DNA of 64,000 bases from Paenibacillus antibioticophila (lineage in GTDB: Bacteria; Bacillota; Bacilli; Paenibacillales; Paenibacillaceae): positions 1-64,000 of the forward strand of contig NZ_HG005140.1 in the NCBI RefSeq assembly GCF_000455265.1. The letters run 5' to 3'. The notes under the pieces are model-generated. The model saw only the letters and a program-made list of their open reading frames with translations, did not search any database and was not told the DNA's origin. Position 1 is the first letter of the stretch, and every line of letters starts with the position of its first letter. Shown here one piece after another: positions 43,915 through 53,232 of this stretch. Made by a program: the position numbers and the translations under genes.

Positions 43915-46242
43915 TTACTCAGCGGAATGCCCCTGCTCCCTTCGTAAAACAGCAGCAACACCAGGTTCAAGCGTTAGACTTTGCCCATACGCAGCAACAC
44001 GAACCTCGCTTGTATTCCCTGCATCGGCCTCCAATTCCACCTGTTGCCTGCCAACCCGTACCTTGATTTGCTGTCCGCGCAAAACCAGCCTGGTTTGAAC
44101 CGCCTGCCACTTCTCCGGAAGTGAAGGAGAAATCATTGCGCACTCCCCGTCAAAGCGGATACCGGCGAACCCTTGGACAGCAGCCATCCATGCACCGCCA
44201 TTCGCAGCCGGATGGGTCCCGCCAATGTACAAGTCCCCGACATATTGCTTCGATTCCCCCGTCAGGTCGATCGTCGCCGTCCGCATGAAGTATGGATAGC
44301 CCCAGTCAGGAGAACCCGTATCGGCGGCAACCATCGCATAAATGCACGCGCTAAGGCTCGATCCATGCTCGGTACGCGGCTCGTAGTAGGCCCAGTTCGC
44401 TTTTTTAATCACCGTATCATAGGCGTCCTTGAATAAATGCAGCATCAGCACAATATCCGCCTGCTTCAAAATTTGCGTTGTCGTTGCCAATCCGTTCCCG
44501 CCGCCCCAATATTCATGCTTGTTGACCACCCTGCCCTTAAGCTCGGAAAGCGGGATATCCTCCAGCGTAAAATAGCGATCAAACTGCTCAATCAGCCCGG
44601 TCTCGGAATCCGGTTCAGGCACATACAGACGGTCATGCATATCCCGAATATGCTCCGGCTTGATGGCACTGTTCTGCACCAACGCCTCATATTGCTCCGG
44701 ACAAGCGGCATGCAGAATCTCCATCGCTTCCAGCGCTATGAAGAGCGTCCTTTTTACCATAGCATTGGTGAACGCATTATTATTTACCCGTTCATGATAC
44801 TCATCCGGACCCGTGACATCCAGCACTTCATATCTTTGTTTTAACGGATTATAGTACGCATAGGAATAGAAGAATCTCGCACATTCCCATACGGTCTCCG
44901 CCCCGCCCTGCAGCAGGATTTCTTCATCCCCGGTAAATTTATAATACTCCCAAATTCCATAAGCTGCATCCGCGCTGATATGCACCTGTTTATCGCGGAA
45001 GTAAGTACGCATTGGCCGTCCCGTAAACACATCGTTTACATTGAAAAGCGTACAGGCATCGTCCCCGGTCTCCTGGCTTTCCCAGGCATAGAACGCGCCT
45101 TCATAGCCGTATTCGGCCGCTTTGCGCCGCGCTCCATCCAAAGTATGAATCCGGTACATCACCAGATTCCGCGCCGTCTCCGGCTGCGTGTACAGAAAGA
45201 ACGGAAGCATGAACATTTCCGTATCCCAGAATACCGCTCCCTTATACACTTGCCCCGATAGTCCCCTTGCGGGAATCGACAGCTTCTCCGAATGCTCGGG
45301 CGCAATAATCAACAGCTGGTACAGGCTGTAGCGAAGCGCTAATAGTGCCTCGTCATCGCCTTCAATCACCACGTCCGCCAAAGCCCACTTCCGCTCCCAG
45401 CAAGCCTCATGCTCGGCAAGCAGACCGGCATAGCCGGTACCGGCCGCTTCGCGGCAGAGACGCAGTGCTGCAGCGCCCGGCTCCTCCTCATCCAGACCTG
45501 TGCATACGGCAGCAAATCTATCAAATGTATAGGTCTTGCCTGCCCGGCATGCAAAAGAGATCGTCCGGAAGATCGAGCCCGATTGCTGATCATAGCGAAC
45601 CTCCATTGTCACAGCCTCTCGCTCCTCGGCTTCCATGCTCGAGCTGATCCGCTCCGCCACCGCAAGCGGGACCTGCAACTCACGGGTAACGGCGGTTACA
45701 AGCAGGCTGTTCTGATGCTCCGCTGCCTCAAGCTTCTCAAGATGCGGACCGTTGATATCCCATACTTCCCCGTTGATGCCCGTACGAATCGTTAATTGGC
45801 CGTTAGCGCTACATGTCACGCTGAGCCGTCCCGCAATCACATTCCGCCGCTCTGCGCTGCAGAACCGCTCCGACTCTACAACCAGCTCTGCTCCCCTATC
45901 CGCCTTAAATACCGTACGGCGGTGATGTACCGCGCTGCGAATATCCAGTGCCTGCTCGTGCTCCACAGGCTCGCTGTCCAACACGGACAGCGATTGCCCC
46001 TCGAATTCAATGACCGCATACAGCGGATGCGGTGCATTGACCGGTTCGCGCCATTTGCCGTCTACCTGGTCATACAGACCTGCCAGTGTTACCGCCGCCA
46101 GCTGGTCCTTTGTATACTCCTCCATCGTGCCTCTACAGCCCATATAGCCGTTGCCGATCATAAACTTGTTGCCGTCGGCGGCAATCCTGTTCCGGTCAAA
46201 GCCGTTCTCCCGAATCAGCCAGTCTTGATTTGCAAGCTTCAT
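43915..46242 (-). CDS. GH65 family disaccharide phosphorylase (second)
   Basis: This 775-aa glycoside hydrolase family 65 enzyme has an N-terminal beta-sandwich start (WLIRENGFDRNRIAADGNKFMIGNGYMGCRGTMEE), then an (alpha/alpha)6 barrel with GAVFWDTEMFMLPFFL and the catalytic-acid motif VTGPDEYHERVNNNAFTN (E of PDEY). It ends with KHEYWGGGNGLATTTQILKQAD and a C-terminal sandwich. Such inverting phosphorylases cleave alpha-glucosyl disaccharides with phosphate to beta-glucose 1-phosphate. The linkage acted on (maltose, kojibiose, nigerose, trehalose or other) cannot be read directly. It begins 1 base after the first GH65 gene, with AAAGGTGG in front. Confidence 0.9.
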   Translation of the reverse strand: MKLANQDWLIRENGFDRNRIAADGNKFMIGNGYMGCRGTMEEYTKDQLAAVTLAGLYDQVDGKWREPVNAPHPLYAVIEFEGQSLSVLDSEPVEHEQALDIRSAVHHRRTVFKADRGAELVVESERFCSAERRNVIAGRLSVTCSANGQLTIRTGINGEVWDINGPHLEKLEAAEHQNSLLVTAVTRELQVPLAVAERISSSMEAEEREAVTMEVRYDQQSGSIFRTISFACRAGKTYTFDRFAAVCTGLDEEEPGAAALRLCREAAGTGYAGLLAEHEACWERKWALADVVIEGDDEALLALRYSLYQLLIIAPEHSEKLSIPARGLSGQVYKGAVFWDTEMFMLPFFLYTQPETARNLVMYRIHTLDGARRKAAEYGYEGAFYAWESQETGDDACTLFNVNDVFTGRPMRTYFRDKQVHISADAAYGIWEYYKFTGDEEILLQGGAETVWECARFFYSYAYYNPLKQRYEVLDVTGPDEYHERVNNNAFTNAMVKRTLFIALEAMEILHAACPEQYEALVQNSAIKPEHIRDMHDRLYVPEPDSETGLIEQFDRYFTLEDIPLSELKGRVVNKHEYWGGGNGLATTTQILKQADIVLMLHLFKDAYDTVIKKANWAYYEPRTEHGSSLSACIYAMVAADTGSPDWGYPYFMRTATIDLTGESKQYVGDLYIGGTHPAANGGAWMAAVQGFAGIRFDGECAMISPSLPEKWQAVQTRLVLRGQQIKVRVGRQQVELEADAGNTSEVRVAAYGQSLTLEPGVAAVLRREQGHSAE

Positions 46243-46243
46243 A

Positions 46244-48547
46244 CTAACCCACCTTTACTTGGTCCAAAGGAACTCTAAGCTCTGAACCATCTACGGTCAG
46301 GCTTCGGCCATATACCGCAATGTCCATCGGTTCTCCGGACACGAGCTTGAACACCGCTTCATCCTTGTTCACTTCAACGGTCAGTCTGCTCCCGCGGAAG
46401 GTGATCGGGAAGCTGTAATGGGTCCATTGCTCCGGGATACTCGGTGCAAATTGCAGCTTGTCTCCGTCGGATCGCATGCCGCCAAAGCCGTATACAATGT
46501 TCATCCAGGCCGCTGCAATCGAGGTCGTATGAAGACCTTCCCGCGTATTGCGGTTGTAGTTATCCAAATCCAGACGGGTCGCAAATTCAAAGAACCGGTA
46601 GGCCTCCTCCGGCCGCCCAATCTCGGCGGCAAGAATCGAATGGATTGATGGAGACAAGGAAGATTCATGAATGCATCTAGGCTCATAATAATCATAATTG
46701 GCACGCTTCTCTTCCCGCGTGAACTGACTGCTGTACAGGAACATAAACATCAGCACATCCGGCTGCTTGATCATGTCATACCGGTACAACCGATCATAAG
46801 ACCAGTGCGAGTACAGCGGAAACTCTGTCACAGGGATCGAATGAATATCCAGATGCGGCATGTCAAAGAACCCATCATGTTCTTCGTACACGTCGGTGAC
46901 TTCATCGCGGGGGATTTTCATATGATCGGCTTTATGCTTCCAATCTGCTTGCTCTTCATCCGTTAACCCGATTCTCTCCGCCAAAAGCGCGAACTTCTCC
47001 GGCTCCGTATCCTGCATGCCCTGGATTGACTCCAGCGTATATTCGAACAGCTTCTTCGCCATCCAGTTGATGTAGCAATTGTTGTTGACCATCAGTTGGA
47101 ACTCGTCCGGACCCATGACACCGAAATATCCATACTCGCCGCTCTTTTGTCCGAATTGTCCGCGAGTAGCATAGAAGCGGCTGATCTGAATCAGCATTTC
47201 AACTCCTTTATCATGAAGGAAGCTCGTGTCCCCGGTAATTGTTACATAGTGGCGCAGCCCGTAAGCGACTGCAGTACCTACATGCAGCTGGAGATTTGAA
47301 TGTTGCCAAAGATCGCAGCTCTCGGTGCCGTCGATCGTCGCAATCGGATAAAACGCCCCTTCGCAATCCAGCTCCTTGGCCCGCTGAAGCGCATGAGGAA
47401 GCGATTTGTAGCGGAATTCCAGCAGGCTTTTCGCCGCCTTCGGATTATTGAAAATATAGAACGGCAGACAGTACGACTCCGTGTCCCAGAAGGCCAGACC
47501 GCGATAGGCCTCGCCTGTCAGTCCTTTCGCCCCGATATTGAAGCCGGGATTGTCGCCGTGATAGGTCTGATACATCTGAAAAATACAGAAGCGGATCCCT
47601 TGCTGATTGTCCGGATCGCCGGCGATCTCGATATCCGATGCCTCCCAGACCTGCTGCCAGTAGGCTTGCTGTTCCTCAGCCGCATGGTCGTATCCCTTCC
47701 CGCGGATCGCCTCAGCCAGGTCCATGCCTTGCCGCCATACTGCATTGTCGTCCAGCCCCTGATCCTTCTCCGCAACATTGATGACGAGTTTATCCATCAC
47801 GGCTGAGACACCTTGCTCCAGCTTGAGCTTCAGATCATAACCGATCAGCCCATCCTCAACCACCGGCTGACGTCCTGTCTCGTCGAGCGACACTGCCCGA
47901 AAACCGGAGAATAACCGGTTCCCTGTATTTTCAGTCTGACCCAGGATCGCCGCAATTCCCTGCTCCTCTTCCTGCCTCAGCACCGACCAATAGCGCCGGC
48001 CCTGGTCCTCATGCAGCACCGAGAAGTCCAGCCCCGTCCGAATCGTTGCCTCCCCGTCTAAATCAACCGGTACCAGCGTGATCCGCTGACCTCCGAGATG
48101 CGAGTTCCGCATGCTAACCAGACGCTCGCACGCAAGCTTCAGGCTCTTGCCGCTCCGCAGATGCCAGGTCAACTCCCGGCGGTAAATTCCTGTTCTGAAA
48201 TCCACTTCCCTGCGGTAATCCGAGAACCGGCTTGCCGCCAAGTCCAGTGTCTCGCCATCCACTGTAATTCGGGTGTACAGCCAATCAACCGCGTTGACCA
48301 TGAAGCGCAGCGATTTAATGATTCCTTTATAGTGGGCCGCCACCTGACTCTCTTCATATAGCCCGTTAAAATAACTCCCAAGCAGCGTATCCCCGCCATA
48401 CCCTTCCTCCGGGTATCCTCTGACACCCATATATTCATTCCCTAGCGAAAATATCGATTCGGAAACCCGGTTGCGCCCCGGATCAAAGCCTTCCTCCACT
48501 ACTTTCCAGGGATCAACCACCAAATATTTGTCCGCAATTTTCGGCAT
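46244..48547 (-). CDS. GH65 family disaccharide phosphorylase (first)
   Basis: This 767-aa GH65 enzyme is clearly from a different branch than its neighbour. It starts DPWKVVEEGFDPGRNRVSES, IFSLGNEYMGVRGYPEEGYG; the barrel has YRGLAFWDTESYCLPFYIFN, and the catalytic-acid motif is VMGPDEFQLMVNNNCYINW (E of PDEF). YYEPRCIHESSLSPSIHSI binds phosphate in family members. The VMGPDEF version in place of the VTGPDEYHE seen in maltose phosphorylase-like enzymes suggests another disaccharide or aglycone. It is the first gene of the GH65-GH65-pgmB group, with AAAGGAG upstream. Confidence 0.9.
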   Translation of the reverse strand: MPKIADKYLVVDPWKVVEEGFDPGRNRVSESIFSLGNEYMGVRGYPEEGYGGDTLLGSYFNGLYEESQVAAHYKGIIKSLRFMVNAVDWLYTRITVDGETLDLAASRFSDYRREVDFRTGIYRRELTWHLRSGKSLKLACERLVSMRNSHLGGQRITLVPVDLDGEATIRTGLDFSVLHEDQGRRYWSVLRQEEEQGIAAILGQTENTGNRLFSGFRAVSLDETGRQPVVEDGLIGYDLKLKLEQGVSAVMDKLVINVAEKDQGLDDNAVWRQGMDLAEAIRGKGYDHAAEEQQAYWQQVWEASDIEIAGDPDNQQGIRFCIFQMYQTYHGDNPGFNIGAKGLTGEAYRGLAFWDTESYCLPFYIFNNPKAAKSLLEFRYKSLPHALQRAKELDCEGAFYPIATIDGTESCDLWQHSNLQLHVGTAVAYGLRHYVTITGDTSFLHDKGVEMLIQISRFYATRGQFGQKSGEYGYFGVMGPDEFQLMVNNNCYINWMAKKLFEYTLESIQGMQDTEPEKFALLAERIGLTDEEQADWKHKADHMKIPRDEVTDVYEEHDGFFDMPHLDIHSIPVTEFPLYSHWSYDRLYRYDMIKQPDVLMFMFLYSSQFTREEKRANYDYYEPRCIHESSLSPSIHSILAAEIGRPEEAYRFFEFATRLDLDNYNRNTREGLHTTSIAAAWMNIVYGFGGMRSDGDKLQFAPSIPEQWTHYSFPITFRGSRLTVEVNKDEAVFKLVSGEPMDIAVYGRSLTVDGSELRVPLDQVKVG

Positions 48548-48806
48548 GCTCTGCTCCCGCTCCTTTACACAGTTTACTTCTACAGATTAGCCCAAGAGGA
48601 CTTACCGGCCCAATGTCCAACTCTAATGACCTTATGTGCGATCATACGAAGTTGGATTTCTCTGGATTGCAGTAGAAAAAGGCAACATGACAACTAAATC
48701 CGGCAGCTATAGGAGAAACCTATCAAAATGATTTGAACTATATATTTCACCAATTCATGCCTGTGCCGCATAATGGAGACATGACATGACCGGGGAGGAA
48801 GCGGAG

Positions 48807-49580
48807 ATGAGCGGTAAGCAGATTTGGCAGGCCGGATTGTACGATGAAAAACTGGGATACGTAGCGGAATACGGAAAAGGTGTCGTGGAATTGCTTAGCC
48901 CCAAGCCAGGCGAACGGATTCTCGATCTGGGCTGCGGTACCGGGGATCTGACTCAAGAGATTTCCAAGTCCGGCGCGGAAGTGCTGGGCATGGATCTGGC
49001 AGAGCCGATGATACATCAGGCAAGGAATAAGTATCCCCATTTGAACTTTAGAGTGGGAAATGCCGAGCATTTTGAATTGGAGAGTCCGGTGGATGCGGTG
49101 TTCTCGAATGCGGCCTTGCACTGGATGAAGGATGGCCGGAGCGCAGCCTCCTCAGTTTGGAACGCCTTGAAGCCCGGCGGACGATTCGTTGCTGAATTCG
49201 GGGGAAAAGGAAATGTAGCTGCGATTGTCCAAAGCTTGGGGACGATCCTGGAACAAGATTACGGAATAGACGCCGGATCGCTTAACCCTTGGTATTTTCC
49301 CAGCTTGGGAGAATACAGTGCATTGCTTGAGGAGCTTGGATTCCGAATCGCTTATGCGGCGCATTTCGACCGGCCTACCAAGTTAAGAGAAGGTGAAGAT
49401 GGCCTAATTCATTGGCTGAATGGCTTTGCCGCCGGTCCGTTTCTCGCAGGATTTGAGGAGGCCGAAAAAAGCCATGTGCTTCAAAAGGTAGCGAAGCTGG
49501 CGAAAACGGAGTTATTCCGAGACGGAGAATGGTACGCGGATTACGTGCGTTTGCGGATCGTGGCCGTAAAGCAGCAGTAA
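48807..49580 (+). CDS. Class I SAM-dependent methyltransferase
   Basis: This protein of about 257 aa has motif I ILDLGCGTGDLTQEI (about 37-51), the acidic residue after it in EVLGMDLAEPMI, motif II FSNAALHWM, and LKPGGRFVAEFGG. The sequence resembles trans-aconitate methyltransferase-like proteins of the methyltransf_25/11 type. The substrate is unknown. The ATG at 48807 has GGGGAGG 8 bases before it. An ATG at 48786 with GGAG is possible and would add 7 residues. It is a single gene facing the GH65 operon head to head. Confidence 0.9.
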   Translation: MSGKQIWQAGLYDEKLGYVAEYGKGVVELLSPKPGERILDLGCGTGDLTQEISKSGAEVLGMDLAEPMIHQARNKYPHLNFRVGNAEHFELESPVDAVFSNAALHWMKDGRSAASSVWNALKPGGRFVAEFGGKGNVAAIVQSLGTILEQDYGIDAGSLNPWYFPSLGEYSALLEELGFRIAYAAHFDRPTKLREGEDGLIHWLNGFAAGPFLAGFEEAEKSHVLQKVAKLAKTELFRDGEWYADYVRLRIVAVKQQ

Positions 49581-49595
49581 AGTGGAGTGCTGTAG

Positions 49596-49700
49596 AAATT
49601 GAACTATTGAAAGCTACACTGAAAAGGCATAAGTGTAAAGTGTTCTGTAAGAATACTTTACACGTTGCCTCCAATGTACGTCATTAGTTCAAATTATATA
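49596..49700 (+). repeat. Palindromic element, short copy F
   Basis: The element is about 105 bp. AAATTGAACTA on the left and TAGTTCAAATTATATA on the right mark the ends. The core GGCATAAGTGTAAAGTGTTC pairs with GAATACTTTACACGTTGCC. It sits between the methyltransferase stop and the SGNH gene, where it could act as a two-way transcription barrier. Confidence 0.8.
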
Positions 49701-49717
49701 GCACAATCACCTGTAGA

Positions 49718-51013
49718 TTATAAGTTAATAAATACCGTCTTCATCTTGCTGCTGTACTGCACATCGAGTCCGAGCCCCTTCACGAGTAGCGCTAGAGGAA
49801 CATAAGTCTTCTGTTCAGTACCTACCTTTTGCAAAAATGCCGGACTTGCTGTCTCTAATGAGATGCCGTTTGCAGTGACTGTCTTGGCGCCGATCGGAAT
49901 CACAACCTCACTACCGTTATACGAAACGGTTGCCGTGCTGCTCTTGGAATCCCATTTCGAAGTGCCTCCGATTGCATCTGTAATGTCCCGCAATACAATA
50001 AAGGTCTGACTGTTCTTCACAATCGGCTTATAGGGTGTCTGCAATTCTGCGCCACTGACAACTACTGAAAGCTCCGTCTTTCCTTTCTGGGCTTCTGTTA
50101 TACGGTAGTAGCCCCAGATGGACTCCGCCATGACCTTGGCAATTGTCTCGTACCCGGATTGGTTGGGGTGCACATCTTCATTGAAAATATGCGTATAGGC
50201 CAGTTCCTTGCCAACAAACCTTTCGGCGACATGCGACGCCTTCACGGACTTGCCCTCTTGAACCAAGGCTGCAACCGCCTCATCAACCGCCTGCGTGAAG
50301 CCGGCAGCAATCTCGCTCAGCATGACATACTGGCTCTCTCCGGCAATCTTCGGAACCGGCTGATACTGGTCTGCCAGGATAATCTGCGCATCGGGACTAA
50401 TTACGGTCAGAACGGAGAGAATTTCTTGAATGTTTGTCTTATAGACTGTCAATAATTCATATGCCGTTGTCTCTAACTGTTCTGCACTCAGACTCTTCGA
50501 TTGCTCAATCAGCTGCGATACATCATTTCCGCCGATGGTGATCAGAATCGTGTCCGCTTGGGCAAGCTTGGTCCTGGTTTCCGGTATTCCGGATGCAAAG
50601 ACGCTGATTCGCGGATCGGATATCTCCGGCTGGATGGTGTCTGCGGTTACCGCAACGCCCTCTTGGATAGCTTTGAGGTAATTCAGCAGTCCGGTGCTTG
50701 TCAGTCCGAGGATACCGTAATTCGTGACTTCCGTTCTGTTATGAAACAAGGCCTGCTCCTTGATTCGGTCTACATAACCATAAACAGCAGAGGCCTCCGT
50801 CATCCCCGGCTCGTATCCTGCTGTAATGGAATCTCCAATGGCCACGATAGTCTGAAGGCTGCCTTGCTTGATTGTTGTTTGACTTCCAGCTTCCGCAGCA
50901 TTTGCTGCTGTCTCGGCAAATGACGCTGTGCCTCCGCCAGCCAGCAGGGCCAGCGACAGCATGCCTGTCAGCAACATGCGGCCTTTGCTATGGACTTTAG
51001 ATTTCTTCTTCAT
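49718..51013 (-). CDS. Secreted SGNH/GDSL hydrolase with CuAO_N-like domain
   Basis: This 431-aa secreted esterase-like enzyme has a signal peptide (MLLTGMLSLALLAGGGTASFAE), then an SGNH hydrolase domain (about 52-300). Block I is IVAIGDSITAGYEPG (nucleophile S62), the glycine block is near NYGILGLTSTG, block III is ITIGGNDVSQL, and the catalytic D/H pair is in EDVHPNQSGYETIA. The C-terminal 120 residues form a copper-amine-oxidase-N-like repeat domain (FIVLRDITDAIGGTSKWDS, TYVPLALLVKGLGLDV). It probably removes acyl groups from a cell-surface or environmental glycan; the substrate is unknown. Confidence 0.92.
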   Translation of the reverse strand: MKKKSKVHSKGRMLLTGMLSLALLAGGGTASFAETAANAAEAGSQTTIKQGSLQTIVAIGDSITAGYEPGMTEASAVYGYVDRIKEQALFHNRTEVTNYGILGLTSTGLLNYLKAIQEGVAVTADTIQPEISDPRISVFASGIPETRTKLAQADTILITIGGNDVSQLIEQSKSLSAEQLETTAYELLTVYKTNIQEILSVLTVISPDAQIILADQYQPVPKIAGESQYVMLSEIAAGFTQAVDEAVAALVQEGKSVKASHVAERFVGKELAYTHIFNEDVHPNQSGYETIAKVMAESIWGYYRITEAQKGKTELSVVVSGAELQTPYKPIVKNSQTFIVLRDITDAIGGTSKWDSKSSTATVSYNGSEVVIPIGAKTVTANGISLETASPAFLQKVGTEQKTYVPLALLVKGLGLDVQYSSKMKTVFINL

Positions 51014-51036
51014 CAGTTCCCCGCCTCTCCTGCTGA

Positions 51037-51070
51037 ATAAAAAAGCACCCCTTCAAACCGAAAGGGGCGC
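51037..51070 (-). terminator. Terminator after the 87-aa gene
   Basis: GCACCCCTT (51045-51053) and AAGGGGCGC (51062-51070) pair, with one mismatched or wobble position, around an 8-base loop. The minus-strand tail is TTTTTTATT. It separates the fabI-side genes from the SGNH gene. Confidence 0.85.
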
Positions 51071-51106
51071 CGTAAACAGAGTGAAATTATGACACTTCTA
51101 AGCTGT

Positions 51107-51370
51107 CTAGTTCTCTTCCTTCCTGTCTGATACACCAGCCCTCTTCAAATAACCATCATACCGCCCATCGATTTCCTTGCCCATGCTGCGATATTTGAGG
51201 GTCTCCTCAACGATCGGATCAAGCTGGGTCTGAATCCTTACTTCATACTTGGGTGCAAGGCGGCTTCGCTCCTTCTTCCGCCGTTCTTCCTCGCTATCAA
51301 CCACTTGATCCGACAGCATCTCGCTAAGCTCTCTTTCAAGCTCTTTCTCAAGATCCTTTCTGTCTTGCAT
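51107..51370 (-). CDS. Hypothetical protein, small and charged
   Basis: This 87-aa protein is not recognised. It is very rich in E, K, R and D, and predicted mostly helical (QDRKDLEKELERELSEML, DSEEERRKKERSRL). There is no signal peptide or membrane segment. GGGG lies near the ATG. It follows the inositol monophosphatase gene by 24 bases and precedes a terminator, so it is probably the last gene of that transcript. Confidence 0.7.
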   Translation of the reverse strand: MQDRKDLEKELERELSEMLSDQVVDSEEERRKKERSRLAPKYEVRIQTQLDPIVEETLKYRSMGKEIDGRYDGYLKRAGVSDRKEEN

Positions 51371-51394
51371 GGCTGTATACCCCTTTCTGATCAG

Positions 51395-52252
51395 TTAATT
51401 CCCGGTTGCACCGGCAGCCTCAATGACCTCCAGCAGCTCCTGATGAATGGTGCCGTTGCTGACAATCAGATTTCTTGCGCCGACATGGTAAGGATTCCCG
51501 GCTGTATCGGTCACCTTGCCTCCCGATTCCGCCACCATCAACGCGCCTGCCGCCGTATCCCAGGCATTGAGATTCACCTCATAATAACCGCCGAGACGGC
51601 CTGCAGCCACGTAAGCCAAATGCAAGGCGGCCGATCCTCCGGCACGGAGACTGCGCGCCTTGCCGGATAACGCCGTTATCCCCTTAAGATTAATCGGAGC
51701 CGCCTGCCGATCCGGATTAAAGCCCACCGCAATAATACTTTCCTCCAGCCGTGCGTCTGCAGATACCCGGTTAGTATGCCCGTGCATATAAGAGCCTTTT
51801 CCCTTTTCTGCAACAAACATCTCATCACGGATCGGATCATAAATCACGCCAATAATGACTTCACCCTTGAAAGCCAGGGCGATGGAGACGCAGAAGAACG
51901 GGAAGCCGTGCACGAAGTTGGTCGTTCCGTCCAGCGGATCAATGATCCACAAAAACTCACTGCTGCTCGCCTCTTGCCATGCAGCCGCCGAAGCCGCCGC
52001 GCCCGGGGCAACCCCCTCCTCACCCAAAATGTCATGGGAAGGAAAATGCGTCAGGATCAGCTTGCGGATCATCGCCTCAGCACCTTTATCGACATCAGTC
52101 ACCAGATCCTGCGGAGAGAATTTTTCATTAACAGCTTTAATATCTCCCAATCGGCTCTTGATCCATTCCCCGGCTTTGGCGGCGCAATTAATGGCCACCG
52201 CAAGCGGGTTTTTACTGCCTACCACATAGGGAGTAACAGGTTTTGATTCCAC
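51395..52252 (-). CDS. Inositol monophosphatase family protein
   Basis: This 285-aa magnesium-dependent sugar-phosphate phosphatase has the metal-site motifs ILGEEG (about 75-80), IIDPLDGTTNFVHGFP (about 103-118) and NAWDTAAGALMVAESGG (about 228-244). The family acts on inositol phosphates, NAD(P) or related molecules; the substrate here is not clear. The start is GTG (52250-52252), with AAGGT about 11 bases upstream. Confidence 0.93.
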   Translation of the reverse strand: MESKPVTPYVVGSKNPLAVAINCAAKAGEWIKSRLGDIKAVNEKFSPQDLVTDVDKGAEAMIRKLILTHFPSHDILGEEGVAPGAAASAAAWQEASSSEFLWIIDPLDGTTNFVHGFPFFCVSIALAFKGEVIIGVIYDPIRDEMFVAEKGKGSYMHGHTNRVSADARLEESIIAVGFNPDRQAAPINLKGITALSGKARSLRAGGSAALHLAYVAAGRLGGYYEVNLNAWDTAAGALMVAESGGKVTDTAGNPYHVGARNLIVSNGTIHQELLEVIEAAGATGN

Positions 52253-52298
52253 AGCTATTCACTACCTTCATCATAATTTAAAGCAAGGGAACAACAGG

Positions 52299-53069
52299 TT
52301 AAGCTCCTATAAAATTATAACCACCGTCTACATAGATTACTTCACCGGTAATTCCGCGGGACAAGTGACTGATCAGGAACATCGCGGTATCTCCGACTTC
52401 AGCAGTTTCCGTCGTTCTCCGAAGCGGAGCCTTCTCTTCAACCTGCTTCAAAATGGAATTGAAATCACTGATCCCCTTCGCTGCCAGCGTCCGGATCGGT
52501 CCTGCCGAGACGGCGTTCACACGGATATTCCGTGGTCCCAGGTCATTGGCGAGATACCGGACGGATGCCTCCAGCGCCGCCTTGGCTACGCCCATAACAT
52601 TATAATTACGCATGACACGTTCCGAACCCAGGTAAGTCATGGTCATGATGCTTCCGCCTTCGGTCATCAGCTTCGACAGGCGCTGAGATACAGCAACCAG
52701 CGAATAGGCGCTGATATCATGCGCAAGCGCAAAGCCTTCGCGGGAGGTATCCACGAACTCTCCGGAAAGGTCCTCCGCCTTGGCGAATGCGATACTGTGC
52801 ACTAAGCCATGGAGTATGCCGAACTCAGCAGACAGCAGCTCCGCCAGCTTGTCGATATCCTCATCGACCGTCACGTTGCACGGTACAAGCAGCGAGCCCG
52901 GAATCGTCTCGGCCAGCTTGCGCACCCGTCCCTCGACTCTTTCATTCTCATATGTAAAGGCAAGACGTGCTCCTTGAGCCGCCAGACTCTGTGCAATCGC
53001 CCAAGCGATACTCCGATCATTGGCAACGCCCATGACAACTACATTTTTACCGTTCAACAAATCTCCCAT
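52299..53069 (-). CDS. fabI: Enoyl-[acyl-carrier-protein] reductase (FabI)
   Basis: This 256-aa short-chain dehydrogenase carries out the last reduction of fatty-acid elongation. The nucleotide site is GVANDRSIAWAIAQ (residues 14-27), and the catalytic pair is Y146/Y156 with K163 in YNVMGVAK (Y-x6-K spacing typical of FabI). The end IYVDGGYNFIGA is standard. The start at 53069 has GGAGG; the longer frame (53108) has no ribosome site. No FapR-type operator (TTAGTACC...) was seen upstream. Confidence 0.95.
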   Translation of the reverse strand: MGDLLNGKNVVVMGVANDRSIAWAIAQSLAAQGARLAFTYENERVEGRVRKLAETIPGSLLVPCNVTVDEDIDKLAELLSAEFGILHGLVHSIAFAKAEDLSGEFVDTSREGFALAHDISAYSLVAVSQRLSKLMTEGGSIMTMTYLGSERVMRNYNVMGVAKAALEASVRYLANDLGPRNIRVNAVSAGPIRTLAAKGISDFNSILKQVEEKAPLRRTTETAEVGDTAMFLISHLSRGITGEVIYVDGGYNFIGA

Positions 53070-53177
53070 ACAGATATAGCCTCCTTCATATACTAGAGGA
53101 TGCATCACAGCACCCTGCTACGTTTTGTTCAACTTACCTTAATTATCCTGAAATATCAACCCTGCCGCAAGTAAATA

Positions 53178-53232
53178 CTACAGTACACTGCACACTTATG
53201 CCTTTTCTACGTCGCCTTTCAATTCAACTTAA
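53178..53232 (+). repeat. Palindromic element, right half only (copy G)
   Basis: TACAGTACACTGCACACTTATGCC (in two parts: TACAGTACACTG and CACACTTATGCC), then CTACGTCGCC and TTCAATTCAACTTAA follow the order of the right end of copy E. The stop codon of uvsE (53229-53231) lies inside its last bases, as the hemL stop lies inside copy A. Confidence 0.65.
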
